Shown here in pieces: positions 44,402 through 51,981 of a stretch of 64,000 nt of DNA. Numbering within the stretch: position 1 is the stretch's first letter; each line of letters starts with the position of its first letter. The stretch is from assembly GCF_001894745.1 (NCBI RefSeq), contig NZ_BBYF01000004.1, forward strand, positions 372,001 through 436,000, written 5' to 3'. The position numbers and the translations under genes were made by a program. The stretch is from Paenibacillus sp. NAIST15-1 (lineage in GTDB: Bacteria > Bacillota > Bacilli > Paenibacillales > Paenibacillaceae). The notes below the pieces were generated by a model, which saw only the letters and a list, made by a program, of their open reading frames with translations, made no database searches and had not been told where the DNA came from.

Positions 44402-45478
44402 CTATACGGTCTTTGCATGATAAGAAGTGCTTAGGTTACGACTTGCCTTAGTACGCGGCCTCACATATACGAAATACGAAGCCGTCCATGTACCCAAAAT
44501 CATGAAAATGAGCGATACCCATCCTTGCCAAGTCATCATGGCCGTCATAACGAGCCCATTGCCAATTGAACATCCTCCTGCCCAACTCGCTCCGAAGCCC
44601 ATGAGAAGTCCCCCACCGAAGCTGGATATAGCTGTCTTTGCATCCGGTGCCCGGAAGCGAAACTCGCGGCTTCCCTTCGCTGCCAGGAAAGAGCCTGCAA
44701 AGATGCCAAGCACCAAGAAAACACCCCAGTTTACATACTTGGAACTATCGCCCGTCACCAGGTATTGCAACAGATTGGCTGATGGAGTCGTTATGCCAAG
44801 ACCTGACATCCGTCCTGTCGCTTCGCTCAGCGGCCATGCGAGCAGCGCAATGATTCCTACAAAAGCAGCTGTAGCAAATGGATGCCAGCGCTTTTCGAAC
44901 AATAGATGATTGATTCCTTTCCGTTTCGCTGGCAAGGTTGGAATCGCAACAGCAGGTTTACGCAACTGCTTGCTAACAAGCCATAATGTCACGAGAGCGA
45001 GCACGACAATGAACGGCCATACGGACAATCCAAATGTATCCGGGATGGAATTATTCGGGGCGGCATACGCCTTTAGGCCATTGTTGACAGGCAGCAGCGC
45101 ACCTGACTTCATAATGGCGCTCATCGCCATATATCCGAATAAGGCAATCCAACTCCCGATCAAGCCTTCCCCGGCACGATACCATGTTCCTGTCGCACAG
45201 CCTCCCGCCAAAATAATGCCGATGCCGAATATGAATGAGCCTACGATCGTGCTCAGCCATTGGAACGAGCCTGCCGTGAACTCCACCAAGCCAAACTGGA
45301 TGAGTGCAAATACGCCGATGCTCTGAACCGTGATGGCGATGAGCAGCGCATAGAACATCCGATTATCCTTCGCTAAATACATATCACGAAATCCACCTGT
45401 CAGGCAGAATCGGCCGCGCTGCATGACAAACCCGAGCAGTATCCCGCATAACAATCCAGTAATGATCATTTGTGCCAA
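44402..45478 (-). CDS. tsuA: YeeE/TsuA-family thiosulfate transporter
   Basis: The 358-residue membrane protein has the duplicated YeeE fold with conserved Cys motifs: MQRGRFCLTGGFRDM (about residues 19-33), ILAGGCATGTWYRAGEG (about 90) and SWAGGCSIGNGLV (about 300). In TsuA these Cys line the thiosulfate path. Length and motifs fit TsuA rather than YedE. The promoter shows TTGACT and TAGAAT with a 16-base spacer (45536-45563). Confidence 0.88.
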   Translation of the reverse strand: MAQMIITGLLCGILLGFVMQRGRFCLTGGFRDMYLAKDNRMFYALLIAITVQSIGVFALIQFGLVEFTAGSFQWLSTIVGSFIFGIGIILAGGCATGTWYRAGEGLIGSWIALFGYMAMSAIMKSGALLPVNNGLKAYAAPNNSIPDTFGLSVWPFIVVLALVTLWLVSKQLRKPAVAIPTLPAKRKGINHLLFEKRWHPFATAAFVGIIALLAWPLSEATGRMSGLGITTPSANLLQYLVTGDSSKYVNWGVFLVLGIFAGSFLAAKGSREFRFRAPDAKTAISSFGGGLLMGFGASWAGGCSIGNGLVMTAMMTWQGWVSLIFMILGTWTASYFVYVRPRTKASRNLSTSYHAKTV

Positions 45479-45535
45479 ATCGTATATCCCCCTTATTTAT
45501 ACCTAGTAATACAATAGGATTTATAAGTGATAATG

Positions 45536-45563
45536 ATTCTATCATAATGTATGGCAGAGTCAA
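45536..45563 (-). promoter_or_regulatory. Promoter of the tsuAB-like pair
   Basis: On the minus strand TTGACT (45558-45563), 16 bases, TAGAAT (45536-45541). The overlapping stretch TGATAATGATTCTATCA (forward strand) partly resembles a Fur-family box. Confidence 0.55.
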
Positions 45564-45583
45564 TACCAAATATGACACAGACG

Positions 45584-45612
45584 CAAAAAAAGAGAGGTAT
45601 TTCTCCTCTCTT
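45584..45612 (-). terminator. Terminator downstream of the methyltransferase gene
   Basis: On the minus strand AGAGAGG-AGAAATA-CCTCTCT is followed by TTTTTTGCG. Confidence 0.8.
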
Positions 45613-45645
45613 ATCTAAAGCAATATGCTATTCTTGGCTATTTCC

Positions 45646-46401
45646 CTACATTTCGCCCCAGAAGATTTCCGTCTCATAATCGAAGGATACCACGCCATCT
45701 TGCTCGTTGCGTTCAAATATTCGGTGCAGTTCCGCCCTCATGGGTTCATAGTTCGGGTGGCCAGGCTCTGGTGCATACGAGGAGGATAGCAGTCTACCGG
45801 CGAGCTCCTCTTCGTTGAGCAATTGACTCATTGTGCACCTTGCCACTGTCATCTGATTCGGAGCAAAGAAGGCTGACAGCGCTTCTTCTGAAATGTTCTT
45901 GTGCTGCACCTTCTCATAATCCGTACCATACCGCTGCAGCAGCTGCTCGTATTCCTCCAGAAATGGAGTCCCTTGTTGCAATCGTGAATTCCAAATCAGG
46001 ACAACCTTACCGCCAGGCTTCAGGATGCGATGAAATTCAGCTCTGGCTGCGGTACGATCGAACCAGTGAAATGCCTGCGCACATACGATATGATCAACGG
46101 AATGATCAGGCAGTCCGGTCTCCTCCGCTGCTCCATTCGCTGCACGATAGTTCGCAATGCCGCCAAGCTCCTGAACAGCTGCCTCCCGCATCGGATCATT
46201 CGGCTCAACTGCTACAACACTACTTCCTTGGGCAAGCAGCAGCTTCGAAAACTTCCCTGTTCCTGCCCCAATATCCGCAATCTCGTCACCCGCTTGGAAT
46301 CCCACTGTATCATACAAATACGACACAGCCTCCACTGGGTAACTTGGTCGGTACTTCACATACGCATCGACTCGAGTTGAAAATCGTTCCTTATTATCCA
46401 T
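45646..46401 (-). CDS. Class I SAM-dependent methyltransferase
   Basis: The start at 46401 (MDNKERFSTRVDAYVKYRPSYP) follows AGGAGTG. The 251-residue protein has motif I IADIGAGTGKFSKLLL, acidic motif II VVAVEPNDPM and motif IV VDHIVCAQAFHWFD, the last typical of the trans-aconitate/UbiE-like Methyltransf_11 group. The substrate is unknown. It stands alone between terminators. Confidence 0.88.
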   Translation of the reverse strand: MDNKERFSTRVDAYVKYRPSYPVEAVSYLYDTVGFQAGDEIADIGAGTGKFSKLLLAQGSSVVAVEPNDPMREAAVQELGGIANYRAANGAAEETGLPDHSVDHIVCAQAFHWFDRTAARAEFHRILKPGGKVVLIWNSRLQQGTPFLEEYEQLLQRYGTDYEKVQHKNISEEALSAFFAPNQMTVARCTMSQLLNEEELAGRLLSSSYAPEPGHPNYEPMRAELHRIFERNEQDGVVSFDYETEIFWGEM

Positions 46402-46548
46402 AACGTTCACACTCCTGTAGATATGAAATAAGAACATAGGAAAAGTTCGTTCTGTTTCACCTGGTGAAATTAAGTTCCATTTTATTGTGTGGTTTTATTA
46501 TACCGCAAAAGGTAGCAGTCTGCATCATCCATTTACACATGATTCCAG

Positions 46549-46579
46549 AAATAAGAAGAGCACCCCTGCTAGGGTGCTC
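46549..46579 (-). terminator. Terminator downstream of the TerC gene
   Basis: GAGCACCC (46558-46565) pairs with GGGTGCTC (46572-46579); on the minus strand TTCTTATTTC follows. Confidence 0.7.
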
Positions 46580-46616
46580 AGATTGTCGCGTTCAGCTATG
46601 CAGTTGTTCGTTTTTA

Positions 46617-47291
46617 TTAAGCGGCCTGCTTCACTTGCTTCTGCTTCTTCATTCTTCCTGCAGCCAATACACCGCCAATGATGACAACGATGAGACCCCA
46701 TTTCAGAAAGGGGTTCTCTGTAAAGAATCCCTTTACCATTGGCTCATCTACAATCATCTTCGCTGCTGTCCAGGCCAAGACACCTGCACCAATATAGATA
46801 ATGATCGGGAACCGCTCCACCCATTTAATAATAAGCGTGCTCCCCCATACCACAATAGGAACACTGATGAGCAAACCGAGTACCACGAGAATAAAATCAC
46901 CATGCGCAGCACCCGCTACTGCGAGCACGTTATCCAGTCCCATAACCGTGTCTGCAATAATGATCGTCTTAATGGCTGCCCACAAGCTTCCAGCAGACCC
47001 GACATCATGGCTCTTCTCTTCCACAAGCAGCTTATACGCAATCCAGACGAGCAACACGCCGCCGGCTAAGAGCAGACCTGGTATTTTCAACAGCCATACT
47101 ACAGCAAGCGTCAACAAGGAACGAAGCGCAATCGCTCCAAAAGTACCCCAGAATATGACCTTCTTCTGCTGTTCCTTCGGCAAGTTCCGAGCGGTTAACC
47201 CAATAACAATTGCATTATCCCCGGCCAGTACTAAATCAATAACCACAATCGCCATCAACGCGGACCAGAACTCTGGTGTAAAGAAATCCAT
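46617..47291 (-). CDS. TerC-family membrane protein (YkoY/YjbE-type Mn2+ exporter)
   Basis: The start at 47291 (MDFFTPEFWSAL) follows AGGAGAGGG. The 224-residue protein has about seven helices and the TerC metal-site motifs VIDLVLAGDNAIVIGL (about residues 18-33) and IIADTVMGLDNVLAVAG (about 107). Related YkoY/YceF proteins move Mn2+ out of the cytosol, partly to load exported enzymes. A yybP-ykoY Mn2+ riboswitch with terminator sits directly upstream, which strongly supports manganese as substrate. Confidence 0.93.
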   Translation of the reverse strand: MDFFTPEFWSALMAIVVIDLVLAGDNAIVIGLTARNLPKEQQKKVIFWGTFGAIALRSLLTLAVVWLLKIPGLLLAGGVLLVWIAYKLLVEEKSHDVGSAGSLWAAIKTIIIADTVMGLDNVLAVAGAAHGDFILVVLGLLISVPIVVWGSTLIIKWVERFPIIIYIGAGVLAWTAAKMIVDEPMVKGFFTENPFLKWGLIVVIIGGVLAAGRMKKQKQVKQAA

Positions 47292-47374
47292 AGTACCCTC
47301 TCCTCTTATCATGTCATGTATATCTTTTCTTCAATTGCGCACAATTATGAGAAATTTCCCTGGACAACCCCCCT

Positions 47375-47413
47375 AAAAAACAAAAATGGCCTTTACCGAT
47401 CACGGTAAAGGCC
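47375..47413 (-). terminator. Riboswitch-controlled terminator of the TerC gene
   Basis: On the minus strand GGCCTTTACCG-TGAT-CGGTAAAGGCC is followed by ATTTTTGTTTTTT. Its left arm is almost identical to the GACCTTTACC segment of the aptamer just upstream, so alternative pairing is built in. Confidence 0.9.
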
Positions 47414-47530
47414 ATAAATAAAGACCTTTACCCTGTCGGTAAAGGTCTCGCTAACAATCGAAGTTGCCAACAAAGCCGGAGGATTATCCTCGTAATGACG
47501 ACTTTATTGTAACAGCTACTCCCCTTTATA
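47414..47530 (-). ncRNA. yybP-ykoY manganese riboswitch
   Basis: Read on the minus strand, the RNA has the conserved 5' element TAAAGGGGAGTAGC (about 47529-47515), then GTCGTCATTACGAGG, CTCCGGCTTTGTTGGCAAC and GCGAGACCTTTACC, the signature segments of the yybP-ykoY class. TAAAGG pairs with CCTTTA to close P1. A second pairing, GACCTTTACC with GGTAAAGGTC (47423-47447), competes with P1. Mn2+ binding is expected to favour P1 and expose the next terminator to antitermination, turning the TerC gene on. Confidence 0.93.
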
Positions 47531-47536
47531 GATCCT

Positions 47537-47566
47537 ATGTTAATCGAAGAAGGTGCAAGGGGTCAA
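47537..47566 (-). promoter_or_regulatory. Promoter of the Mn riboswitch-terC unit
   Basis: On the minus strand TTGACC (47561-47566), 18 bases, TAACAT (47537-47542), placing the transcript start right at the aptamer's 5' end. Confidence 0.6.
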
Positions 47567-47655
47567 GGTGTAAAATTACTAAATTTATGTATCGAACCGA
47601 CTCTCAAAACATTGATTTAGGCTATAAGATGTGGATATCTCTGATCGCTCCCCAT

Positions 47656-48360
47656 TTACTTGTCGTTCGAGGGCAATAATCCGTATTTCGTTTTCACCCG
47701 CAGCAGTATCTTGATCCATATCGCTGAGAAAATCGTAATGAAAAATACATTCGACAGCGCATGTGCTAAATCAAAATAAAAGCTAGCGACATAAGCGGAT
47801 ACGAATACCTTCCAGTTCAAATGATCATACATGCCGATCAAAAACCATAGATTCATAATCCAACCAAACAGGAATCCCCATGAGAACCCGAATATGTTCT
47901 TGCCCCACAAGCTCTTCATGAATCTTGTATTTCGCAGCAGGCCTGCCGTAAATCCAATCATCCCCCAACAGAACATCTGCCAAGGCGTCCACGGCCCTTG
48001 TCCAAGGAACATGTTCGATACCACTGCGGCGATACTGCCTACGAGGAACCCTACCTCCGGCCCAAATACGAGCGCAGACATCATAATGACGAAGGATGTC
48101 GGCTGCACGCTAGGCAGTGGCGCGAACGGCACGCGGCTCACAGCCGCAATCGCACCAAGCATCGCAATCAGCAGAATCTCTTCCGCCTTCATTGTCTTTC
48201 GCTCGAAGCGAATGAAGAAGGGCAGCATCGCGAGCCCGATCATCATAAAGCTCAGGGGCAAGTAGTACTTGTCCATCCATAACACAACTGCCATTACGAC
48301 TATGGCAGCTGCCATACTTCCCACGTAGATCGTGCGTTTTAATTTCCCCATTGTTCCCAT
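47656..48360 (-). CDS. ECF transporter substrate-binding (S) component, probably for cobalamin/corrinoid
   Basis: The 234-residue membrane protein has six to seven helices and the S-component pattern: a conserved RVPFAPLPSVQPTSFVIMMSALVFGPEVGFLVG region (about residues 95-128, only partly quoted as motif) and FLGQGPWTPWQMFCWGMIGFTAGLL split thereafter. The proline/glycine-rich WTPWQM loop is shared with CbrT/CblT-like corrinoid S components. It overlaps the ATPase gene by 22 bases and is the last gene of the cobalamin-riboswitch operon, which is the main reason to call corrinoid as substrate. Confidence 0.85.
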   Translation of the reverse strand: MGTMGKLKRTIYVGSMAAAIVVMAVVLWMDKYYLPLSFMMIGLAMLPFFIRFERKTMKAEEILLIAMLGAIAAVSRVPFAPLPSVQPTSFVIMMSALVFGPEVGFLVGSIAAVVSNMFLGQGPWTPWQMFCWGMIGFTAGLLRNTRFMKSLWGKNIFGFSWGFLFGWIMNLWFLIGMYDHLNWKVFVSAYVASFYFDLAHALSNVFFITIFSAIWIKILLRVKTKYGLLPSNDK

Positions 48361-50012
48361 ACATCCTTCACCGTGATCGCTTCGGGCAGGACATCTCCCA
48401 CTGTGCGATGAATCGTTGTTGTATAGAAGTAGTTGCTCTGCAAGAAGGAGCGTGTATCATCAACTGCGGCCATAGCGCCATTGAATAACAAACCGCATCT
48501 TGATGCATAGCTGGCCGCAAACTCAATGTCATGACTGACCATGACAATTGTGGTACCCGCTGCGCGTATCATTTCAAGCAATTCAGCCAACCGGTGCTTG
48601 GAAATAGGATCGAGTCCCTTCGTCGGCTCATCCAACAGCAGCAGCTTCGGGTCGGCCAACAAGACAAGCATGAGCGCTATTTTCTGCTGCTGCCCCCCAC
48701 TTATATCAAACGGATGTTTATCCATAATAGACTCGATGTCAAAACGTGCTGCGAGTTCATTCAGCTTCTCGATGCTGCTATGCTCGCCTAACCGCCTTAG
48801 CCGATCCATCAATTGCTCCCTCACCGTGTCTCTAGTGAAATAGAGCATCGGATTCTGCGCGACATACCCGATCATCCGACTCCGCTCTACTGTAGACTTC
48901 CGCAGCAAGGACTTGCCCGCATACAAGATGTCTCCTCGTTGAGGCTTATGTGCGCCCGCAATTTGCTGCAGCAATGTGGACTTCCCAGAGCCGTTGGCGC
49001 CAAGCAGGGCAAAGAATTCACCCTCTTGAATCGATAGAGACAATCGCTTCAAGACGAGAGGAGCATTTTTGTCATAGGTAAAATACAGCTCTTTGCATGT
49101 TAACAACGGCTCTAAATGCTGCCCATCAACCTTCACTGCTTCAGACAGGCTCTTCCCAGCAGCTTGCCGCCGTTCTTGCTTGCCAGCAAGCCATCTTCTT
49201 CCCTCTTTCACACTCATAGGTACAGCTCGGGCATCGCTTACTTTCTCTATTCCCAAATAAAGCTGACTGATAGATGGAAGATACGGCAAAAATAATGCAT
49301 CTTCATCCTTCCATATTTGCTTCATTACCTGATCAGGAGTGCCAAGATATGCGATCCCCCCCCGATTCAGCATGACAAGCTGCGTCGCATGGGGAACAAC
49401 TTCTTCAATTCGGTGTTCGCTGATTATAATCGTAAGGGAGAATTCTTCATTAATTCGGGAGAGCAATTGGATGAACTCTTTGGCTGCGATCGGATCAAGC
49501 TGAGCAGTAGGCTCATCCAGCAGCAGTACCCTCGGTCTTAATGTCATTACGGACGCCAAATGGACGAGCTGCTTTTGCCCGCCAGATAACTCATGTATCG
49601 GGAGATGGAGCCATTCCTCCATGCCAAAGAACTGTACGAGTTCCCCCACTCTTCGCTGCATTTGCGCGGTGGAATAGCCGAGATTCTCCATGCCAAAGGT
49701 CAATTCCTGCCACACCGTATTCATGACAATCTGATTGTCTGGATCTTGAAATACCATCCCGATTTCTTCAATGGATCGTCGCTCATCAAGCTGATCTAGA
49801 GCAATTCCTCTATAATAAATACTGCCACTCCGATTGCCTTCCGGCCGTACTTCCCGCTTAAGCTGGCGAAGCAGTGTAGTTTTGCCTGATCCTGATGGGC
49901 CGCACAGCAGCACGAATTCTCCCTCTTCTATGGTGATGGTGATATGATCAAGCGTCTTCTCTGAACAATTGGGATACTGAAAACTTACATCTTCGATCTG
50001 ATAGTGCGCCAT
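48339..50012 (-). CDS. ECF transporter fused A-A' ATPase
   Basis: The start at 50012 (MAHYQIEDVSFQYP) follows AAAGGAAGAG. The 557-residue protein carries two complete ABC domains: the first (about 1-245) with GPSGSGKTT, ELSGGQKQLVHLASVM and VLLLDEPTAQLD; the second (about 310-535) with GANGSGKST, DISGGQQQKIALM and LLLLDEPTKGLD. Fused A-A' pairs power ECF importers. It overlaps the T-component gene by 28 bases, so it belongs to a dedicated transporter, not a shared module. Confidence 0.93.
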   Translation of the reverse strand: MAHYQIEDVSFQYPNCSEKTLDHITITIEEGEFVLLCGPSGSGKTTLLRQLKREVRPEGNRSGSIYYRGIALDQLDERRSIEEIGMVFQDPDNQIVMNTVWQELTFGMENLGYSTAQMQRRVGELVQFFGMEEWLHLPIHELSGGQKQLVHLASVMTLRPRVLLLDEPTAQLDPIAAKEFIQLLSRINEEFSLTIIISEHRIEEVVPHATQLVMLNRGGIAYLGTPDQVMKQIWKDEDALFLPYLPSISQLYLGIEKVSDARAVPMSVKEGRRWLAGKQERRQAAGKSLSEAVKVDGQHLEPLLTCKELYFTYDKNAPLVLKRLSLSIQEGEFFALLGANGSGKSTLLQQIAGAHKPQRGDILYAGKSLLRKSTVERSRMIGYVAQNPMLYFTRDTVREQLMDRLRRLGEHSSIEKLNELAARFDIESIMDKHPFDISGGQQQKIALMLVLLADPKLLLLDEPTKGLDPISKHRLAELLEMIRAAGTTIVMVSHDIEFAASYASRCGLLFNGAMAAVDDTRSFLQSNYFYTTTIHRTVGDVLPEAITVKDVWEQWGN

Positions 50013-50872
50013 AACAGCTCTTCCTTTCCGTTCATCACGATCGGGATGAAGATAAATACCAAGTAACATGCTGCATGCAGCCAAAGCTGTGGCGACCACT
50101 CCAACGACTGCAGCCGTGGATACACTTGGAAGCGATTAACGCCGAACAATCCGCCAATCACAATATTGGCTCCCGTCACGACCATGATCCATAATACAAG
50201 GACATCCCTTTTATCCATCTTGTAGGATATTGCACTCGTTCTCTTCCCAACGCCATATCCTCTCGCACGCATAGAGCTAGCTGTTTGAAGCGCTTCTTCC
50301 AGCGACCAGCTAATTAATGTATGCAGGGTCTCCATGCCTTCGCGCATAAGATGCTTCTTGCTGGCTTTCGGATGCAGGTAACCAAGAACACGTTGAACCG
50401 TCATAATCTGCTTCAGCCGTCTCGTCAACAGCGGCACAAAACGGAGGGTTACCGTAATGATAAAGGCCGTTCGCGGGGCGATTGGGGTTAATAGGTACAA
50501 TAATTTCTCCGGTGTGATGACGAGATTGTAAGCGACAAATGCCAGCAGTATATTGAGCAGTGATAATGCGAATAGAGCACCATATATGATCGATTCCAAT
50601 GTAATCGGACGGTCGAACACATACCCAAGAATGGTAGCTCCACGACTAGAGAAGAAGGGATTGAGCAAGAAAATAATCATAGCCATAATCAGGTATCCCT
50701 TAATCCCCTTCTTGAGCACTCTCCCTCCATCCAAGGATAGATTCAATAGAACGATACTAAGTAAAGTAAGAACTGAATATACAGGATGCGTGAACATCAT
50801 GCATGAGAGCAGCAGTACGGCAAAATAGGCGAAACATAATCGCGGATGTAATGTGGAGAAGCCGTGTATCAT
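49985..50872 (-). CDS. ECF transporter transmembrane (T) component
   Basis: The start at 50872 (MIHGFSTLHPR) follows GGGGAG and comes one base after the stop of the DUF4430 gene. The 295-residue protein has five to six helices and the EcfT coupling motifs: SSMRARGYGVGK (the second A-R-G coupling helix, about residues 205-216) and the FVPLLTRRLKQIMTVQRVLGY helix before it. It links the two ATPase halves to the S component. Confidence 0.9.
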   Translation of the reverse strand: MIHGFSTLHPRLCFAYFAVLLLSCMMFTHPVYSVLTLLSIVLLNLSLDGGRVLKKGIKGYLIMAMIIFLLNPFFSSRGATILGYVFDRPITLESIIYGALFALSLLNILLAFVAYNLVITPEKLLYLLTPIAPRTAFIITVTLRFVPLLTRRLKQIMTVQRVLGYLHPKASKKHLMREGMETLHTLISWSLEEALQTASSMRARGYGVGKRTSAISYKMDKRDVLVLWIMVVTGANIVIGGLFGVNRFQVYPRLQSLEWSPQLWLHAACYLVFIFIPIVMNGKEELLWRTIRSKM

Positions 50873-50873
50873 A

Positions 50874-51872
50874 TTAGCTCTCCCCATCCCATAGTCCGTC
50901 GTCAGTACCCGCTCCTAAGTCCTTGCCTAGATCCTCCGTATACAGCCATTGAATATGGTCTCCAGGATGAATCGGCCATACGCCTGCGCTGCGGTTCGGA
51001 AATTTACTATTAATGCTGTACATCCAGCCGCTCCCTGAGCCCTTGTCGAACTCATATAAATTATCAATACCTTTTACATAAGCAGTTGCACCGGAACCGC
51101 TGAAGTCCATTTGAATCTTCTTAGCACGCGTCGCTTTTTTCAATACATCCATTACGGTTTCCGAATCGCCAATTTCGATTTCCTCTGTGCTCATGATCGT
51201 ACCAATATCCGAGGATCCCACAATCGTAAGCTGCACGGTAGTAGTCTGTGGAGGCTTTGCATCAGGCTGAGAAGCAACTCCTTTGTTCGGTGTAGACTTT
51301 CCATCTTGCTTATTGCTGCCCTTGCTCTCCTTTTCGCCTGCATTCCCCTTGCTCTCTTTTGCAGAAGGAGACGTGCCAAAAGGTTTTTTATCCTTTGGAG
51401 TTACATCCGATTTCACAGAAGACTCCGTTGCTTTACTTACGATGCTTTTTCCCTGCGTTGTTTCAGTAACCTGATTTTTCTGTTGGCCTTCCTCCTTCGT
51501 CGATTCTTTACTTGTAGTAGACGGATCAGAGCGTGTGTCCTTGTGATCTGGGTTATCCGTGTCTCCTGTTTTGCTTCCTATGTCCTGTACTGTATCAGAC
51601 TTGGGATCAGCTGTTGCTTGAGGCAACGATTCTGGATTCCCTTGATCCTGCTTCTGTTCGGATAGATTAGCAGTCTCACTTGCCAGATCCTTAGAGGCTT
51701 GGCTCGGGTGCTCTTGCTCTTGTGCCGTTGTATGACCAGCCAGCCTCTCATCCTTCGGCTGACTGCCATTTCCGCCATATATCCATACCGTAGCAATTAC
51801 AATGGCCAGTACTGCCAGTCCAGCTAACCATTTCTGTTTGTTGCGCTTTATCCACGCAAACCATTCGGACAT
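50874..51872 (-). CDS. Membrane-tethered DUF4430 (transcobalamin beta-domain-like) protein
   Basis: The 332-residue protein has a short basic N-terminus, one membrane helix (about 14-32), a hydrophilic low-complexity stalk of about 170 residues (35-205) rich in Ser, Thr, Lys, Glu, Gln and Pro, and a C-terminal DUF4430 domain (about 208-325). The domain shows the motifs ETVMDVLKKAT, GSGATAYVKGIDNLYEFDKGSGSGWMYSIN (partly quoted) and HPGDHIQWLYTEDLG. DUF4430 is the beta-domain of vertebrate transcobalamin and intrinsic factor. The stalk is long enough to place the domain in or across the cell wall. I infer a corrinoid acceptor feeding the ECF S component encoded in the same operon. Confidence 0.85.
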   Translation of the reverse strand: MSEWFAWIKRNKQKWLAGLAVLAIVIATVWIYGGNGSQPKDERLAGHTTAQEQEHPSQASKDLASETANLSEQKQDQGNPESLPQATADPKSDTVQDIGSKTGDTDNPDHKDTRSDPSTTSKESTKEEGQQKNQVTETTQGKSIVSKATESSVKSDVTPKDKKPFGTSPSAKESKGNAGEKESKGSNKQDGKSTPNKGVASQPDAKPPQTTTVQLTIVGSSDIGTIMSTEEIEIGDSETVMDVLKKATRAKKIQMDFSGSGATAYVKGIDNLYEFDKGSGSGWMYSINSKFPNRSAGVWPIHPGDHIQWLYTEDLGKDLGAGTDDGLWDGES

Positions 51873-51941
51873 GTCCTCACCTCTATGCCATGCATAATCG
51901 TTGATGATGCAAGCTTGCTATCATGTAGTTCCGCTCATACG

Positions 51942-51969
51942 GAAAGAAGGAGATTGCTCTCCTTCTTTC
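51942..51969 (-). other. Strong intercistronic hairpin in the cobalamin operon
   Basis: GAAAGAAGGAGA (51942-51953), four-base loop, TCTCCTTCTTTC (51958-51969), starting 13 bases after the stop of the large surface-protein gene. There is no proper U-tract, so it looks like a processing or partial-termination site that sets the ratio of surface protein to transporter. Confidence 0.6.
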
Positions 51970-51981
51970 TGATCGTGCAAA

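Noticed and set aside
46464-47069. 201-codon frame antisense to the TerC gene
   Set aside because: Overlaps the well-supported TerC gene and has low-quality composition rich in His, Asn and Arg.
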